A stretch of 64,000 nt of DNA, from NCBI RefSeq assembly GCF_900182565.1, contig NZ_FXTI01000010.1, positions 51,384 through 115,383 of the forward strand, given 5' to 3'. The position numbers and the translations under genes are program-made. Shown here piece after piece: positions 1 to 9,343 of the stretch. Source of the DNA: Melghirimyces algeriensis (lineage in GTDB: Bacteria; Bacillota; Bacilli; Thermoactinomycetales; DSM-45169). A model generated the notes under the pieces. It did not search any database. It saw only the letters and a program-made list of their open reading frames with translations, and was not told where the DNA came from. How positions within the stretch are numbered: the stretch's first letter is position 1; each line of letters begins with the position of its first letter.

Positions 1-1
1 A

Positions 2-1513
2 CAAGCTTGTGCCAATCTGGATAAACTGGTGAGTATGGCTCGTGATGAACAGATCCAGCCCGTATATTCCCTGAGATCTTTTCTTCAATCGGTGGAACAA
101 TGGCAAACCGTTCAGCAGGAAACAGAAGCGACGGTGGAGCCGGCGGAAGGAAACAGCGTGAAATTGATGACGATCCATCAGGCTAAAGGGCTGGAGTTTC
201 CTGTCGTTTTTGTTCCGGATCTTTCCCGGTCGCCAAACCGAAGTGACTGTGATGTGTCTGTGGACCGGCAAGCCGGTTTGGTGGTTCGGCTACAGGGAAT
301 AACGGACACTTCCGGGGAATCTTACCGTTGGTTACGATGGCTGGAGAAAGAGAAGGAATTGGAACGGGAAGAATCGGTTCGCCTTTTTTATGTTGCTGCC
401 ACCCGTGCGAAAAGTCGTCTAATCCTGAGTGGACAGCCTTTGCAACACAAAAGGATAAAAAAAGGGGAAGGGATTTTCTCAGCTGCAACATGGAGTGAGT
501 GGTTGGACGCTCTTTTCGGTTTTTGCAATATGCCTGAGGAAAATGGGGTCTGGGCGTTGGATGACAAAGGACTGGCGATGCATGTTTGGTTTTGGAAAGA
601 AGAAGAGAGCATGTCCCCTTCTGTGGAGACCAGTTTGCTGGATCATTCGGAGTTTCCGGAATCCACTGTTTCCGACCCGGAATCTGAGGATATGAGTGTG
701 GCAACCGCCCCGCGGGGTTGGATGCCGGAGGACCGGAAACCGATCAGTGTTAGTGATTTTATGCTTTTGGTTCACTGTCCACGTAAATACTTTTATGCCC
801 GGATACTGGGACTCTTTTTTCCCGAACGCTTGATGGAGAGAGAGAGCACGGACCGTGAGAAGGAAGAGGGTATTAGTCTCTCTCCACAATTAAAGGGTGA
901 GATCGTTCATAAAATGATTGAGAATATCTCTGAAGCTGCTGATGAAACAGAATTGGAAGACTTATTTTCTCAGGTTATGAACCGGTTTGGGATCTCAACG
1001 ATAAGACGGGAAAGAGTGAAGACGGAGATCTTTTCCCACCTAAAAACCTATCGAAACAGCCGTCTCCATCAAAACCGGGAATTAAATTCCGAAATGAAAA
1101 AAGAAGCGCGATTTATTCATGAATGGGCCGGTTTGGAAATCGAAGGTGTGATTGATCGGCTTCATCGCACTTCTGATGGATCATGGGAACTGGTGGACTA
1201 TAAAACAAACGATATTGAAGCTAGTCGGGTTATGGAGACTGCGAAGGAATACTTACCGCAACTTCAACTGTATGTGTTGGCGGCCAAGGAGGTATGGGGA
1301 CTGGATGTAAGTCAGGCAACGCTGTTTTTTCTGAAACCGGATCAGGAATTTTCCTGGAAAGTGGATCAACAGTGGATACAACAGGCCAAAAAGAAACTGG
1401 TAGAAACGGCTGATCAACTCCGACAGGGAAAAGAGATTGGAGATTACCCTCCTGATCCCGGAAAACAGTGCCGTTATTGCCATTATCAACGTATATGTGA
1501 AGCATTCCAGTAA
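2..1513 (+). CDS. addA: AddA-like ATP-dependent helicase-nuclease subunit, C-terminal part (5' end outside window)
   Basis: The frame is open from base 2, so the gene begins upstream of the window. It holds the end of a UvrD/RecB-type helicase: motif V (IHQAKGLEFPVVF) and motif VI (FYVAATRAK), then a RecB-family nuclease domain with IEGVIDRL and VDYKT (the catalytic D and DxK). One cysteine in HCPRKYF before the nuclease and three in the tail (CRYCHYQRIC) form the four-cysteine iron-sulfur staple. Such proteins resect double-strand breaks for recombination with a partner such as AddB. In B. subtilis the cluster sits in AddB rather than AddA, so this may be an AddA-like paralogue; the symbol is tentative. 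Confidence 0.8.
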   Translation, partial: QACANLDKLVSMARDEQIQPVYSLRSFLQSVEQWQTVQQETEATVEPAEGNSVKLMTIHQAKGLEFPVVFVPDLSRSPNRSDCDVSVDRQAGLVVRLQGITDTSGESYRWLRWLEKEKELEREESVRLFYVAATRAKSRLILSGQPLQHKRIKKGEGIFSAATWSEWLDALFGFCNMPEENGVWALDDKGLAMHVWFWKEEESMSPSVETSLLDHSEFPESTVSDPESEDMSVATAPRGWMPEDRKPISVSDFMLLVHCPRKYFYARILGLFFPERLMERESTDREKEEGISLSPQLKGEIVHKMIENISEAADETELEDLFSQVMNRFGISTIRRERVKTEIFSHLKTYRNSRLHQNRELNSEMKKEARFIHEWAGLEIEGVIDRLHRTSDGSWELVDYKTNDIEASRVMETAKEYLPQLQLYVLAAKEVWGLDVSQATLFFLKPDQEFSWKVDQQWIQQAKKKLVETADQLRQGKEIGDYPPDPGKQCRYCHYQRICEAFQ

Positions 1514-1593
1514 AGTAAACGATCTTTTGATAACAGTGATCTGGAAATTAGCAAACACGTTGCCCGGTACTTTGGTTTCCGGGCAACACCTGT

Positions 1594-2529
1594 TTAACCC
1601 CTAAAATCTTCAAAGGAGGAGGGATCGAGAGGGGGCTCGGATGAATCTTCACAGTATGAGGCAGCAGCTTCTTGCATAGCAATCGATGCGGTTTCCCAAG
1701 CGTCCCATTCATGCAATGCAGGAACCTGGAATGTTTCTGATGTGGAAAGTTTGCGTGCCCGCTGGGCTTCCCGCTCCAGCCGAACAGCGAGTTGATGAAA
1801 ACGGGCCCGGATATTTTGTTCCATAGATCCATTCGCCTGTTGGCGGCAATAACTTAAACAGTTGGGGCACATCATCCATTTTAGGGTTCCTTCCACATAA
1901 ATATCGGCAAATATGGCTCCTGCAAAAAATCGGTCATTAATTTCGCAAAAGTCGCAAAACAATTCATTCTTTCCGGTCATAAAACCCAGTTTCACGCTGA
2001 CTTGACGATGTTGTTTCTCTTTTCGAATATCCTGCCTCTTCTTCTGATCAATCATTTGAAAAAAATGATTGAACCACTTTTGCAGCCGAAGATAAGAAAA
2101 CGGTTTTTTCATCTTCCGCAATTGGGCAATCGCTTTTTCAAAGGCAGATTTCCATTTGTGCTGGGTTTGTTGGGGACCCGGATCGGGAAGGGCAAGGGGG
2201 TTCTTTAAACCGGTGTGTTTTTGTTCCTCTGACTGTGATGTCGTTTCCCATCGCTTTGTTGGAAGGACAATTTCCTTCTTGTAATCTGAGCCATTCCTGT
2301 TTTTGCTTTCTTCAGTCAAGCAGCATTGTGCTTGTAACAATTCTTCATGATTGATCCAGTAAGTTCCGTCCTGTTCGATTCCCTGCAATTTTTCATTCAG
2401 AATCCAATCCTGCAGAGATTCCACCGGGATTTGCAGCTGGTCAGCGGCCTCGTCCAGCGTATAGCACCGTTTTTTGTGAGTGACTCCCTCACAGTCTTTT
2501 GTTTCGTATGGAAACAGCATGTTCCACAT
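1594..2529 (-). CDS. Hypothetical protein with N-terminal MerR/excisionase-like helix-turn-helix
   Basis: 311 residues, not recognised as a named family. Residues about 22-65 (YTLDEAADQLQIP ... WINHEELL) look like the short winged HTH found in excisionases and MerR proteins. The middle is charged and polar. The C-terminal half has a cysteine cluster (CDFCEI ... CPNCLSYC) that could bind zinc. The first ATG is only one base after the GAGAGG site; the ATG at 2520 has better spacing, so the protein may be three residues shorter. It converges on the helicase-nuclease gene. No transposase or phage genes adjoin it, so an excisionase role is not supported; a DNA-binding zinc protein is inference. 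Confidence 0.6.
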   Translation of the reverse strand: MWNMLFPYETKDCEGVTHKKRCYTLDEAADQLQIPVESLQDWILNEKLQGIEQDGTYWINHEELLQAQCCLTEESKNRNGSDYKKEIVLPTKRWETTSQSEEQKHTGLKNPLALPDPGPQQTQHKWKSAFEKAIAQLRKMKKPFSYLRLQKWFNHFFQMIDQKKRQDIRKEKQHRQVSVKLGFMTGKNELFCDFCEINDRFFAGAIFADIYVEGTLKWMMCPNCLSYCRQQANGSMEQNIRARFHQLAVRLEREAQRARKLSTSETFQVPALHEWDAWETASIAMQEAAASYCEDSSEPPLDPSSFEDFRG

Positions 2530-2789
2530 CCCTCTCTTTCAATCCATTATGATTATTCTTTACCAAAAGTCAGAGATTCCCTTCCGTCCTTACAAAACCG
2601 GACAAAAGAACAAGCACCTCGACAGTTGGGAACACAAGGGAGGATCTGAAGGGAGGATCGGCCCAATATACACAAAATTGACTCATAATCGCCCTGTTTT
2701 TGTCGTAAATCCGTTATTTCCTTCGGTGGGGAGCAGGGTAAGATAAAAGTGAACAAACCTGTAGGGATTGGCTTGGGAGGGAATAGAAA

Positions 2790-2921
2790 ATGGTACTGGC
2801 AATAACGGTTGTTTTATCCGTTGTGGGCATTTGTGTATTGTTTGCTGCCATTCTATTTATGCTGATCGTGAAAGGAGACAAGATGGAGCTTCAGTCTTGG
2901 GAAGGGAATCATAATGAGTAA
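2790..2921 (+). CDS. Small single-pass membrane protein (43 aa)
   Basis: An ATG at 2790 follows a good ribosome site (GGGAGGGAA, 2775-2783). The 43 residues form one hydrophobic segment (about residues 3-27) and a short charged tail (KGDKMELQSWEGNHNE), so a small membrane protein with a cytoplasmic tail is likely. A strong terminator follows 24 bases after the stop. No family recognised. Confidence 0.55.
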   Translation: MVLAITVVLSVVGICVLFAAILFMLIVKGDKMELQSWEGNHNE

Positions 2922-2944
2922 AAATAAAAAATGAAAACGTCTCT

Positions 2945-2990
2945 GTTGTAAAAAAGCTACTGAGTCAAAGCTCAGTAGCTTTTTTACAAC
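2945..2990. terminator. Bidirectional rho-independent terminator
   Basis: Inverted repeat GTTGTAAAAAAGCTACTGAG / CTCAGTAGCTTTTTTACAAC around TCAAAG. A-run and U-run on opposite sides let it work on either strand. It closes the 43-residue protein gene. Confidence 0.85.
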
Positions 2991-3231
2991 ACTTATATGC
3001 GACCTTTTATTAGGAACTCCACAGTTTTTTGTCTCAACTTCTCCCGGTTTATTCCCAACTCAGAGATAAGTAATAAAGGAACCTTCTTTTTCTATAGAAA
3101 CACTCCGAAGGAAGAGTGCTTCAGCCTTTCCCGGTAGGTGTGATAAGATAATCATATGAAATCCTTTGAAATGGGGAACATCCATTCCTTCTCCGGGAGA
3201 AGATGCAATGGATGGGAAAGGAGGAAAAGGG

Positions 3232-3441
3232 ATGAGAACCTGGGTAGATAAAGATACATGCATTGCCTGCGGAGCTTGTGGGGCGGCAGCTCCTGATGTA
3301 TATGACTATGATGAGGAAGGAATCGCCTATGTCATCCTGGACAATAATGAAGGAACAGCTGAGGTTCCGGAAGAATTTCACGAAGATGTTCAGGATGCGC
3401 AAGAAGGGTGTCCTACCGATTCCATAAAAGTGGAGGAGTAA
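3232..3441 (+). CDS. fer: Ferredoxin, single [4Fe-4S] cluster
   Basis: 69 residues; the ATG at 3232 has AAGGAGG seven bases upstream, which decides the start over the longer open frame. Cluster ligands are visible as CIACGAC near residue 11 and the distal Cys in GCPTDSI near residue 60. Size and acidic composition match the Bacillus Fer electron carrier, which serves cytosolic redox enzymes. It is monocistronic with its own terminator. Confidence 0.93.
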   Translation: MRTWVDKDTCIACGACGAAAPDVYDYDEEGIAYVILDNNEGTAEVPEEFHEDVQDAQEGCPTDSIKVEE

Positions 3442-3442
3442 T

Positions 3443-3471
3443 AAAAAACCCGGAGTCCTTCCGGGTTTTTT
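3443..3471 (+). terminator. Rho-independent terminator of fer
   Basis: Stem AACCCGGA / TCCGGGTT with a GTCCT loop, followed by a T-run, two bases after the fer stop. Confidence 0.85.
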
Positions 3472-3634
3472 GTTTCCATTTGTTACTATGCAATGATAGA
3501 ATAATTTTCAGGTAAATAAATCTAAAAAAGTTTATTTGAAGGAAAAATGAAATCAGAGGTTGGGATTGCACCTTTCCTTTGATAAAGTAATAATTAACCG
3601 AAATGGAGAAAGGATTATGGGGAGGTTCGGGAAC

Positions 3635-4825
3635 GTGTATGAAATGATTCTCTTTGATGTAGACGGCGTTTTGCTGAGTGAAAAGCGCTGCTTTGATACG
3701 ACCTGTTTATCGGTATGGGAGCTTTTATACAGTCCATATGCTTTGGGAATCGCTGGGGAAGATTTTCACCCGACTCCCGATGAAGAAACCATCAATCGGA
3801 TTCGCCAGGATATACTGGATGAGGAGCGGATCTTAAATTGGCTAAAAAGCCGTGGTGTCAACTCCAACTGGGATATGGCAGCACTGCTCTTCAGTTTCCA
3901 ACTTCAGGAGCTTTTGAAACAACTGATGGAAAAACAGCCGGATTATGTAACCGCTGTATTGAGGAAACCGCTGAATCGTGACGCCATTCAACGGATTGGT
4001 AAAATCGTTCGGGAAGAGGAACTAGCCTTTGATCCTGATTATGGGAAAGTGATCGAGGTAGTGAATGATGAATCGGTTGATCGGTTGGATCTGTTGTCCC
4101 GAATCAATCAACTGGCTGAAGAATGGTCCGGTGTGAAAACGCAAGTGTTTTCTCACGGAAGTGCTTTGTGGAATCTGTGCCGTGATGTCTATCAGGAATG
4201 GTATTTGGGCAAGGATCAATATAAAAAACAGGAGAACAAAACTCCGGTATACCCTGAAAAAGCAGGCTTTCTGGAACAGGAAATCCCTCTGGCTGAACCG
4301 AAAGAGATCCGGTCCATGCTGGATCAATTGATCCGTCGGGGAATTGAATTGGGGGTTGGAACGGGCCGTCCCGATCTTGAAACGAAAGTGCCCCTTGCGT
4401 CATTGGGTCTTTTGGAAGCCTTTGATTCAAACCGGATTGTAACAGCCAGCGATGTGGTAAGGGCAGAGGAAATTTATCCCGATCATGCTCCGTTGGGAAA
4501 ACCCCACCCTTTTACCTATGTGAAGGCGTTTTTTGGAAGAAAGACCTCAGATACGCGAAGTGTGGCCGTACGGTTCCCGCTTTCCGGAGCGAAACGCGTT
4601 CTGATTGTCGGTGACTCGGTGGCGGATCTGTTGGCGGCCCAGCGCATGGGTTGTCATTTTGCCGCTGTGCTGACCGGTCCTTCTGGGCAGAAAGCACGGG
4701 ATACATTTGAAGAGATGCAAGCAGATTATATTTTGGATCATGTTTTGGACCTTCTTCCCCTGATTGAACGGCTGGAGACGGAAAGCAGGAAAAAACAGGT
4801 GACAGAACCAACCGAAATAGACTGA
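3635..4825 (+). CDS. HAD-superfamily hydrolase
   Basis: 396 residues if the GTG at 3635 is used; it has GGGGAGG nine bases upstream and gives the family-like N-terminus MYEMILFDVDGVLL. An in-frame ATG at 3617 with a weaker site is possible. Motif I (DVDGV, nucleophile and acid/base Asp) is at the N-terminus; motif IV (GDSVADLLAAQRMG) is near residue 320. About 250 residues separate the first motif from the rest of the core, a large cap. Substrate cannot be told from sequence; likely a cytoplasmic phosphatase or phosphoglucomutase-like enzyme. Confidence 0.8.
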   Translation: MYEMILFDVDGVLLSEKRCFDTTCLSVWELLYSPYALGIAGEDFHPTPDEETINRIRQDILDEERILNWLKSRGVNSNWDMAALLFSFQLQELLKQLMEKQPDYVTAVLRKPLNRDAIQRIGKIVREEELAFDPDYGKVIEVVNDESVDRLDLLSRINQLAEEWSGVKTQVFSHGSALWNLCRDVYQEWYLGKDQYKKQENKTPVYPEKAGFLEQEIPLAEPKEIRSMLDQLIRRGIELGVGTGRPDLETKVPLASLGLLEAFDSNRIVTASDVVRAEEIYPDHAPLGKPHPFTYVKAFFGRKTSDTRSVAVRFPLSGAKRVLIVGDSVADLLAAQRMGCHFAAVLTGPSGQKARDTFEEMQADYILDHVLDLLPLIERLETESRKKQVTEPTEID

Positions 4826-4960
4826 ATTTGCATAGGTAATCCGATTGATATTCTTTTATGTTTTCTGCATAATAAGAACGGGTACGGTTTAAATAGGAGG
4901 CACTTGTTTATCTGATGAAGTGCTTTTCCAAAACGATTACATATTCAGGAGGGTTTAAGT

Positions 4961-5578
4961 ATGGCAAAACACGAACTGCCCGAACTTCCTTATTCCCCGG
5001 ACGCACTGGAACCTTATATTGATAAAGAAACCATGGAAATTCACCATGGCCGTCACCACAAAACCTATGTGGACAAACTGAATGCTGCTCTTGCCACACA
5101 TGTAGAGTTGCAAAATGTTTCCTCCAAACAGCTTCTGGAGAAACTGGATGAGCTTCCAGAAAGCATCCGGACCGCTGTTCGCAATAACGGAGGAGGGCAT
5201 GTAAACCATTCTCTGTTCTGGCAGATTATGAGCCCCAATGGCGGTGGCGAACCCACAGGTGAATTGGCAGAAGCCATTAATGAAACCTTTGGAAGCTTTG
5301 AGAAATTCAAGGAAGAATTCTCCAATGCCGCTGTAGGTCGTTTTGGTAGCGGTTGGGCATGGCTGATTGTGAAGAAGGACGGTTCTTTGGCTGTCATTAA
5401 TACGTTGAATCAAGACAGTCCATACATGAATGGAGATACACCGATCCTGGGGCTGGATGTCTGGGAGCATGCCTATTACCTGAAATACCAGAACAAACGT
5501 CCGGATTATATCAAAGCATGGTGGAACGTGGTCAATTGGGAGGAAGTACAAAGACGTTATCTTGAAGCTAAAAAATAA
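4961..5578 (+). CDS. sodA: Superoxide dismutase (Mn/Fe family)
   Basis: 205 residues, full family length. It converts superoxide to oxygen and hydrogen peroxide in the cytoplasm. Metal ligands are recognisable: His near residue 28 (EIHHGRHHKTY), His in GGHVNHSLFW, and Asp and His in LDVWEHAYYLKYQ. The GGGHVNHSLFW and GSGWAWL stretches are as in Bacillus Mn enzymes, so Mn is the likely metal. The ribosome site AGGAGGG lies just upstream of ATG; a terminator follows. Confidence 0.96.
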   Translation: MAKHELPELPYSPDALEPYIDKETMEIHHGRHHKTYVDKLNAALATHVELQNVSSKQLLEKLDELPESIRTAVRNNGGGHVNHSLFWQIMSPNGGGEPTGELAEAINETFGSFEKFKEEFSNAAVGRFGSGWAWLIVKKDGSLAVINTLNQDSPYMNGDTPILGLDVWEHAYYLKYQNKRPDYIKAWWNVVNWEEVQRRYLEAKK

Positions 5579-5589
5579 TCATTGTTCCA

Positions 5590-5621
5590 GGATGCACGGT
5601 ATGTTGCTGTGCATCCTTTTT
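5590..5621 (+). terminator. Terminator of sodA
   Basis: GGATGCAC / GTGCATCC stem followed by five T. Confidence 0.8.
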
Positions 5622-5722
5622 GGTTTGGACTTCCATTATTAACAATTTTTATTCATTGAGCTGATTCCATCCTCTGTATATAATTCCTCTGTGTGTAAAA
5701 GGTTTGAAGGAGGAATAACAGG

Positions 5723-6385
5723 ATGAAAAGATGGATCAGCCTTTGCATAGCGATTGCTGCCGCTCTGATCGGTTCTGTGTTCCCCTTCGGGAACCCGACA
5801 GCGGAAGCAGCTGCTCCAACCATGGTGCATTACGGCAGTCAGAACGGAGATGTATGGGATGTGCAAGCCCGTTTAAATAGATTGGGATATCCGACAACGT
5901 TGGATGGAATTTATGGTCTGGAGACGGAACGTCAAGTGATTGAATTTCAAAAAGATCATCGTCTTCGGATCGATGGAATCGTCGGACCGGAAACCTGGGC
6001 CCATCTAAAAAAGACACAACCCACCAAGGTCAGCCGTGATGAACGGATGTGGATGGCACGAGCTGTATACAGTGAAGCGCGCGGAGAACCTTACAAAGGT
6101 CAAGTCGCTGTGGCAGCTGTGGTTCTGAATCGTCTGCAATCGGATCAGTTTCCCAATACTGCCAAGGGAGTGATCCTTGAAGAAGGAGCATTTACTGCGG
6201 TTTCCGATGGACAGATCTGGTTGAAACCTGATCATGAAGCCCATCGTGCTGTACAGGATGCGATCAATGGTTGGGACCCCACAGAAGGGGCACTCTATTA
6301 CTTCAATCCAGATACAGCAACGTCCGACTGGATTTGGAGCCGTCCGCAGATTAAAAAAATAGGAAAGCATATTTTCGCCAGATAA
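5723..6385 (+). CDS. sleB: Spore cortex-lytic enzyme SleB-like
   Basis: 220 residues. A signal peptide (basic MKR, hydrophobic core, cleavage near TAEAAA, about residue 29) is followed by a peptidoglycan-binding domain 1 (residues about 40-95, DVWDVQARLNRLGY ... GIVGPETWAHL) and a Hydrolase_2 catalytic domain (from about 105, ARAVYSEARGEPYKGQV with the catalytic Glu). SleB degrades the muramic-lactam cortex on germination. AAGGAGG precedes the ATG. B. subtilis sleB is followed by ypeB; no ypeB is seen here, the next sequence being a hairpin repeat and a decayed regulator. Confidence 0.9.
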   Translation: MKRWISLCIAIAAALIGSVFPFGNPTAEAAAPTMVHYGSQNGDVWDVQARLNRLGYPTTLDGIYGLETERQVIEFQKDHRLRIDGIVGPETWAHLKKTQPTKVSRDERMWMARAVYSEARGEPYKGQVAVAAVVLNRLQSDQFPNTAKGVILEEGAFTAVSDGQIWLKPDHEAHRAVQDAINGWDPTEGALYYFNPDTATSDWIWSRPQIKKIGKHIFAR

Positions 6386-6394
6386 TCATTCTCG

Positions 6395-6416
6395 AAGCTG
6401 TCTTCAAGGACAGCTT
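6395..6416. repeat. 22-bp palindromic direct repeat, left copy
   Basis: AAGCTGTC-TTCAAG-GACAGCTT, identical to the copy at 6638-6659. This left copy lies just after sleB and has no T-run; the two copies bracket the dispersed hairpin element. Confidence 0.8.
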
Positions 6417-6637
6417 GAGGTTCATGACAAAGTGGGGGAGAGGGGATTTCCGTCTCCGCATCTCTTTCCTCCAGCAAAGAAGAGGAAGGAGTCCGCTTCA
6501 CCCCCTCCGGTCCCAACCAGCGGCCAAAAGGGAAAAGCAAGTTGTCCGCTGGTTGGGACCGGAGGGGGTTCCGCTGAGTTGTCGGAAAAGGATGCTCCAC
6601 CGGATATCCCCTTCTTATTATTTTTGTCAACAGTCTC
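6415..6637. repeat. Dispersed hairpin element, copy A
   Basis: Shares most of its length with 26528-26720. Landmarks in order: GAGGTTCA.GACAAAGTGG, a GCATCTCTTTCCTCCAG stretch, GGAGTCCGCTT, a long palindrome (CCCCCTCCGGTCCCAACC ... GGTTGGGACCGGAGGGGG), TTCCRCTGRGTTGTCGGAAAAGGA, and TTTGTCARCAGTC at the end. The overlapping reading frames have no independent support. It could be a MITE-like element or a structured RNA at the 3' end of transcripts. Confidence 0.75.
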
Positions 6638-6660
6638 AAGCTGTCTTCAAGGACAGCTTT
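6638..6660 (+). terminator. Terminator-like right copy of the 22-bp repeat
   Basis: Same AAGCTGTC / GACAGCTT hairpin as at 6395-6416, here followed by TTTTTCTTTT, so it can terminate rightward transcription from sleB. It overlaps the 3' end of the broken LysR gene. Confidence 0.65.
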
Positions 6661-7526
6661 TTCTTTTGGAATGGTGATCCACCGAATGATTCAAAAGGTC
6701 CATAAAATGAGTGATGGCCGCGGTTTGTTGAATATCGTTTCGTTGAATATAGACGGTGGTTGCATAACGGTAATCGTCAGGGAGAGGGTGAAGTTTGATT
6801 TGCTTACTATTTTGTGCAACTGAACGGGATACAAGGGCAACACCGAGTCCCGCCCTCACACATCCTAACAGGCCATCCAATGTGCCCAATTCCATCCGCT
6901 TTATTGGACGAATTCCCTCAAGCCGTAACCATTGCTCCAGCAAGGACCGATAGTAGCATCCTGTATGAAAAACCAGAAGAGTTAGGTCTTGAAGGTCACT
7001 GGGAGTTCGAATGGGCTCCTGGTGAATGGATGAGATTAACACCAGCTCTTCTTTCACAAAAACGGTTGTATTTAAATCCGAGTGCTTGACAGGACCTGCA
7101 ATGAAAGCGCCGTCTAGTTCATGGCGGAGTACCTGCTCCATCAACTGTTCCGAAGAAGCGGTTGTCAACGATAGTTCCACATCTGGACAGTGCTGATGAT
7201 ATTTCACCAACAGTTCCGGCAGGTAAACCGCGGCTGTCGACTCTGTGGAACCTAACTTTAAAGGTCCTTGCGGAATATGAAATGCATTTTTTGCGTCGCT
7301 TACCCATTGTAAAATCTGGTCTGCGTATTGAATCAGAATCCTTCCGGAGTGAGTTAATGTCATTCCCCTTCGGTTGCGGTGGAATAACTCCGTATTTAAC
7401 TCCTTTTACCAATTGCTTCAACCGATTTGTCACATTGGATTGTACATAGTTTAATTCTTCTGCTGCTTTGGTTACACTTTTATGTCGTGCTACCGACTGA
7501 AAACATTGCAAGTCACGGATATCTAT
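6647..7526 (-). pseudogene. LysR-family regulator, frameshifted and without a normal start codon
   Basis: Two frames together make one LysR protein. The N-terminal frame gives DIRDLQCFQSVARHKSV and KAAEELNYVQSNVTNRLKQL (winged HTH), then drifts. Removing one base near 7405 (reading TTGGTAAAAGGAG as TTGGAAAAGGAG) restores LEKELNTELFHRNRRGMTLT and joins the C-terminal frame, a LysR effector domain ending at 6647. At the expected start, 7524-7526, the codon is ATA with AGGTAGG upstream; the next candidate is TTG at 7511. Two lesions make a pseudogene likely; a sequencing error could explain only the frameshift. It is divergent from the MFS gene it probably once controlled. Confidence 0.8.
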
Positions 7527-7633
7527 TTGATGATCCTACCTCTGTATTCATTTTTTATGATACAACATATCTTCATTCATCATTTTACATGATAAAACCT
7601 TCTTCTTACACTTTAACGAGAGGAGGGATCGTC

Positions 7634-8880
7634 ATGCGCTTTTTTACAGTTTCCAACCAGGGAACACTCCGTTGGGTATTTTTGGGTTTGGCTACCTGGG
7701 TTCAAGCTTCTGCCACATTGGTAACTTATGGGGTAGGTCCGTTAGCAGCTATTTGGCAACAGGAACTTTCCCTGTCTCAAGCACAGGTTGGCTTGTTGAT
7801 TTCTGCCGTCAACATGGGTCCTCTTGTATCGATGATGTGGATCGGTCAAGCACTCGATCGGTATGGAGAACGCTGGATCATAGGTGCTGGATCTCTATTG
7901 CTTGGTCTTACCATGGGAGTGGTTTCTCTGATCAACGATTACACAATGTTGCTTTTCTTTATTTTTCTGGTGGGAATCCATTATGGAACAGCACAACCAG
8001 GTGGTAGTAAAGTGGTGATGAAGTGGTTTAACTTAAAACAAAGAGGACTTGCCATGGGCATTCGCCAAGCAGGAATTCCGATTGGAGGAGCTGTGGCAGG
8101 ATGGTTTATTCCGCTACTCAGCACCCGGTATGATTGGCCGGTTGCTGTCCTGTTTCAAGCGGTATTGGCGGTGGTCGGCGGGTTGGTATTTCTTTTTTTC
8201 TATAAAGATCCGAATACAGAAGAGATAAATGATAAAGGGGATAACGGTCTTTGGTCCGAATGGAAAAAGCTGCTCAGAAAAAAGCAGTTGTATCCGCTTC
8301 TTTTTGCAGGTTGGACGCTTGTCTTCTTACAACTGGTGTTACTCACACATTTAATGATTTATTTAAAAACCCATGTGACCGGGATGACAATTGTGTCCGC
8401 TGGGCAAATGTTGACCGTAAGCTTGTTGTTTGGAATGGCGGGTCGTATTACATTGGCCTGGCTCAGTGATAAAGCATGGAATGGAAACCGAATCCGACCG
8501 CTTCTGCTGTCGATCGGATTATCCGTCGTCGGTTTATTTTGTTATCCTTACCCAAAGAAACACCCACCTGGGCATTGTTTTTCATTTGCGCTTGACTGGT
8601 TTTTTTGGGGATCGGGTGGTATAGCTTGTTTATCGCAGAAGTTGCTGAAACATCCAGTCAACGCTCCATTGCATTGACTGTTAGTTACGCATTGACTCTG
8701 AACCAAACAGCAATTATAGCTGGGCCTGTCATATTTGGATTTTTGGTGGATTGGCACAATTCCTATGTATTGCCATGGATTATACTGGCTAACCTTTTAT
8801 CTGTAAGCGGGGTTTGGCTTTGGTGGAGTGAACACATTTCAACTCCCAACAAAGGACGAACATTGCGGAAACATTTCTAA
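7634..8880 (+). pseudogene. MFS transporter, broken by a frameshift and an in-frame stop
   Basis: The ATG at 7634 follows GAGAGGAGGG. About 300 residues of a normal major-facilitator protein follow (many membrane helices; loop DRYGERW; GMAGRITLAWLSDKAW). Near 8537-8542 the frame slips by one base; the other frame reads LPKETPTWALFFICA, meets TGA at 8593-8595, and then continues as LVFLGIGWYSLFIAEVAE through the final helices to 8880. An intact product would be about 415 residues. The stop codon as well as the frameshift argues for real decay. Resembles the CynX/NimT-type or sugar-phosphate branch, but the substrate is unknown. Confidence 0.8.
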
Positions 8881-9061
8881 AATCGATGTGTCGGGTTCTT
8901 TTATGGTAAAATAAGGGATTGATGGAATGAAATTATTTTTTTGTTTGCAACCGTTTCAACCAAACTAAGAAGACCCCCTTGCTGTTTCCTTTGGGATCGA
9001 TTAACAAGAAATGTAAAGCGGTCATATGATTTTTCTTTATGCTTGAGGAGGTGTTTCCCAT

Positions 9062-9343
9062 ATGGCCCGTAGACGCCGAAACCAGCTTTTAGTGCCTGAA
9101 GCGAGAGCGGAAATGGAGCGTTTGAAAGCTCGTGTGGTAAGTGACCAAACCGGTAAGGTTCTGCACAACTCCGTTGAGACCAAAGCAGAGATGGCTCGTC
9201 AGGCAGGTGTTTCTTTTCAGCCAAAAGGGTACAATGGAGACATGAAGACCGAGGAAGCTGGCAAAATGGGAGGATCGGTTGGAGGGCAAATGGTTAAAGA
9301 ATTGGTAAAAATGGCAGAGGAAGAATTGAGTAAAAGAAAATGA
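9062..9343 (+). CDS. Alpha/beta-type small acid-soluble spore protein
   Basis: 93 residues. The C-terminal half (GYNGDMKTEEAGKMGGSVGG then QMVKELVKMAEEEL) has the two glycine-rich helices that bind spore DNA. TKAEMARQAGV resembles the GPR protease cleavage site that lets the protein be degraded on germination. The N-terminus (MARRRRNQLLVPEARAEMER) is more basic than in the classical SspA/B. A GAGGAGG site lies before the ATG. Expected to be made in the forespore under sigma G; I did not identify that promoter with confidence. Confidence 0.85.
   Translation: MARRRRNQLLVPEARAEMERLKARVVSDQTGKVLHNSVETKAEMARQAGVSFQPKGYNGDMKTEEAGKMGGSVGGQMVKELVKMAEEELSKRK

Noticed and set aside
6415..6705. Proteins encoded within the hairpin element
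   Set aside because: Overlapping frames are rich in Pro/Arg because of the palindrome; copy B does not conserve any of these frames.
7162..7449. Plus-strand frame opposite the LysR gene
   Set aside because: It is a shadow of the LysR coding strand; the minus strand reads as a recognisable LysR domain.
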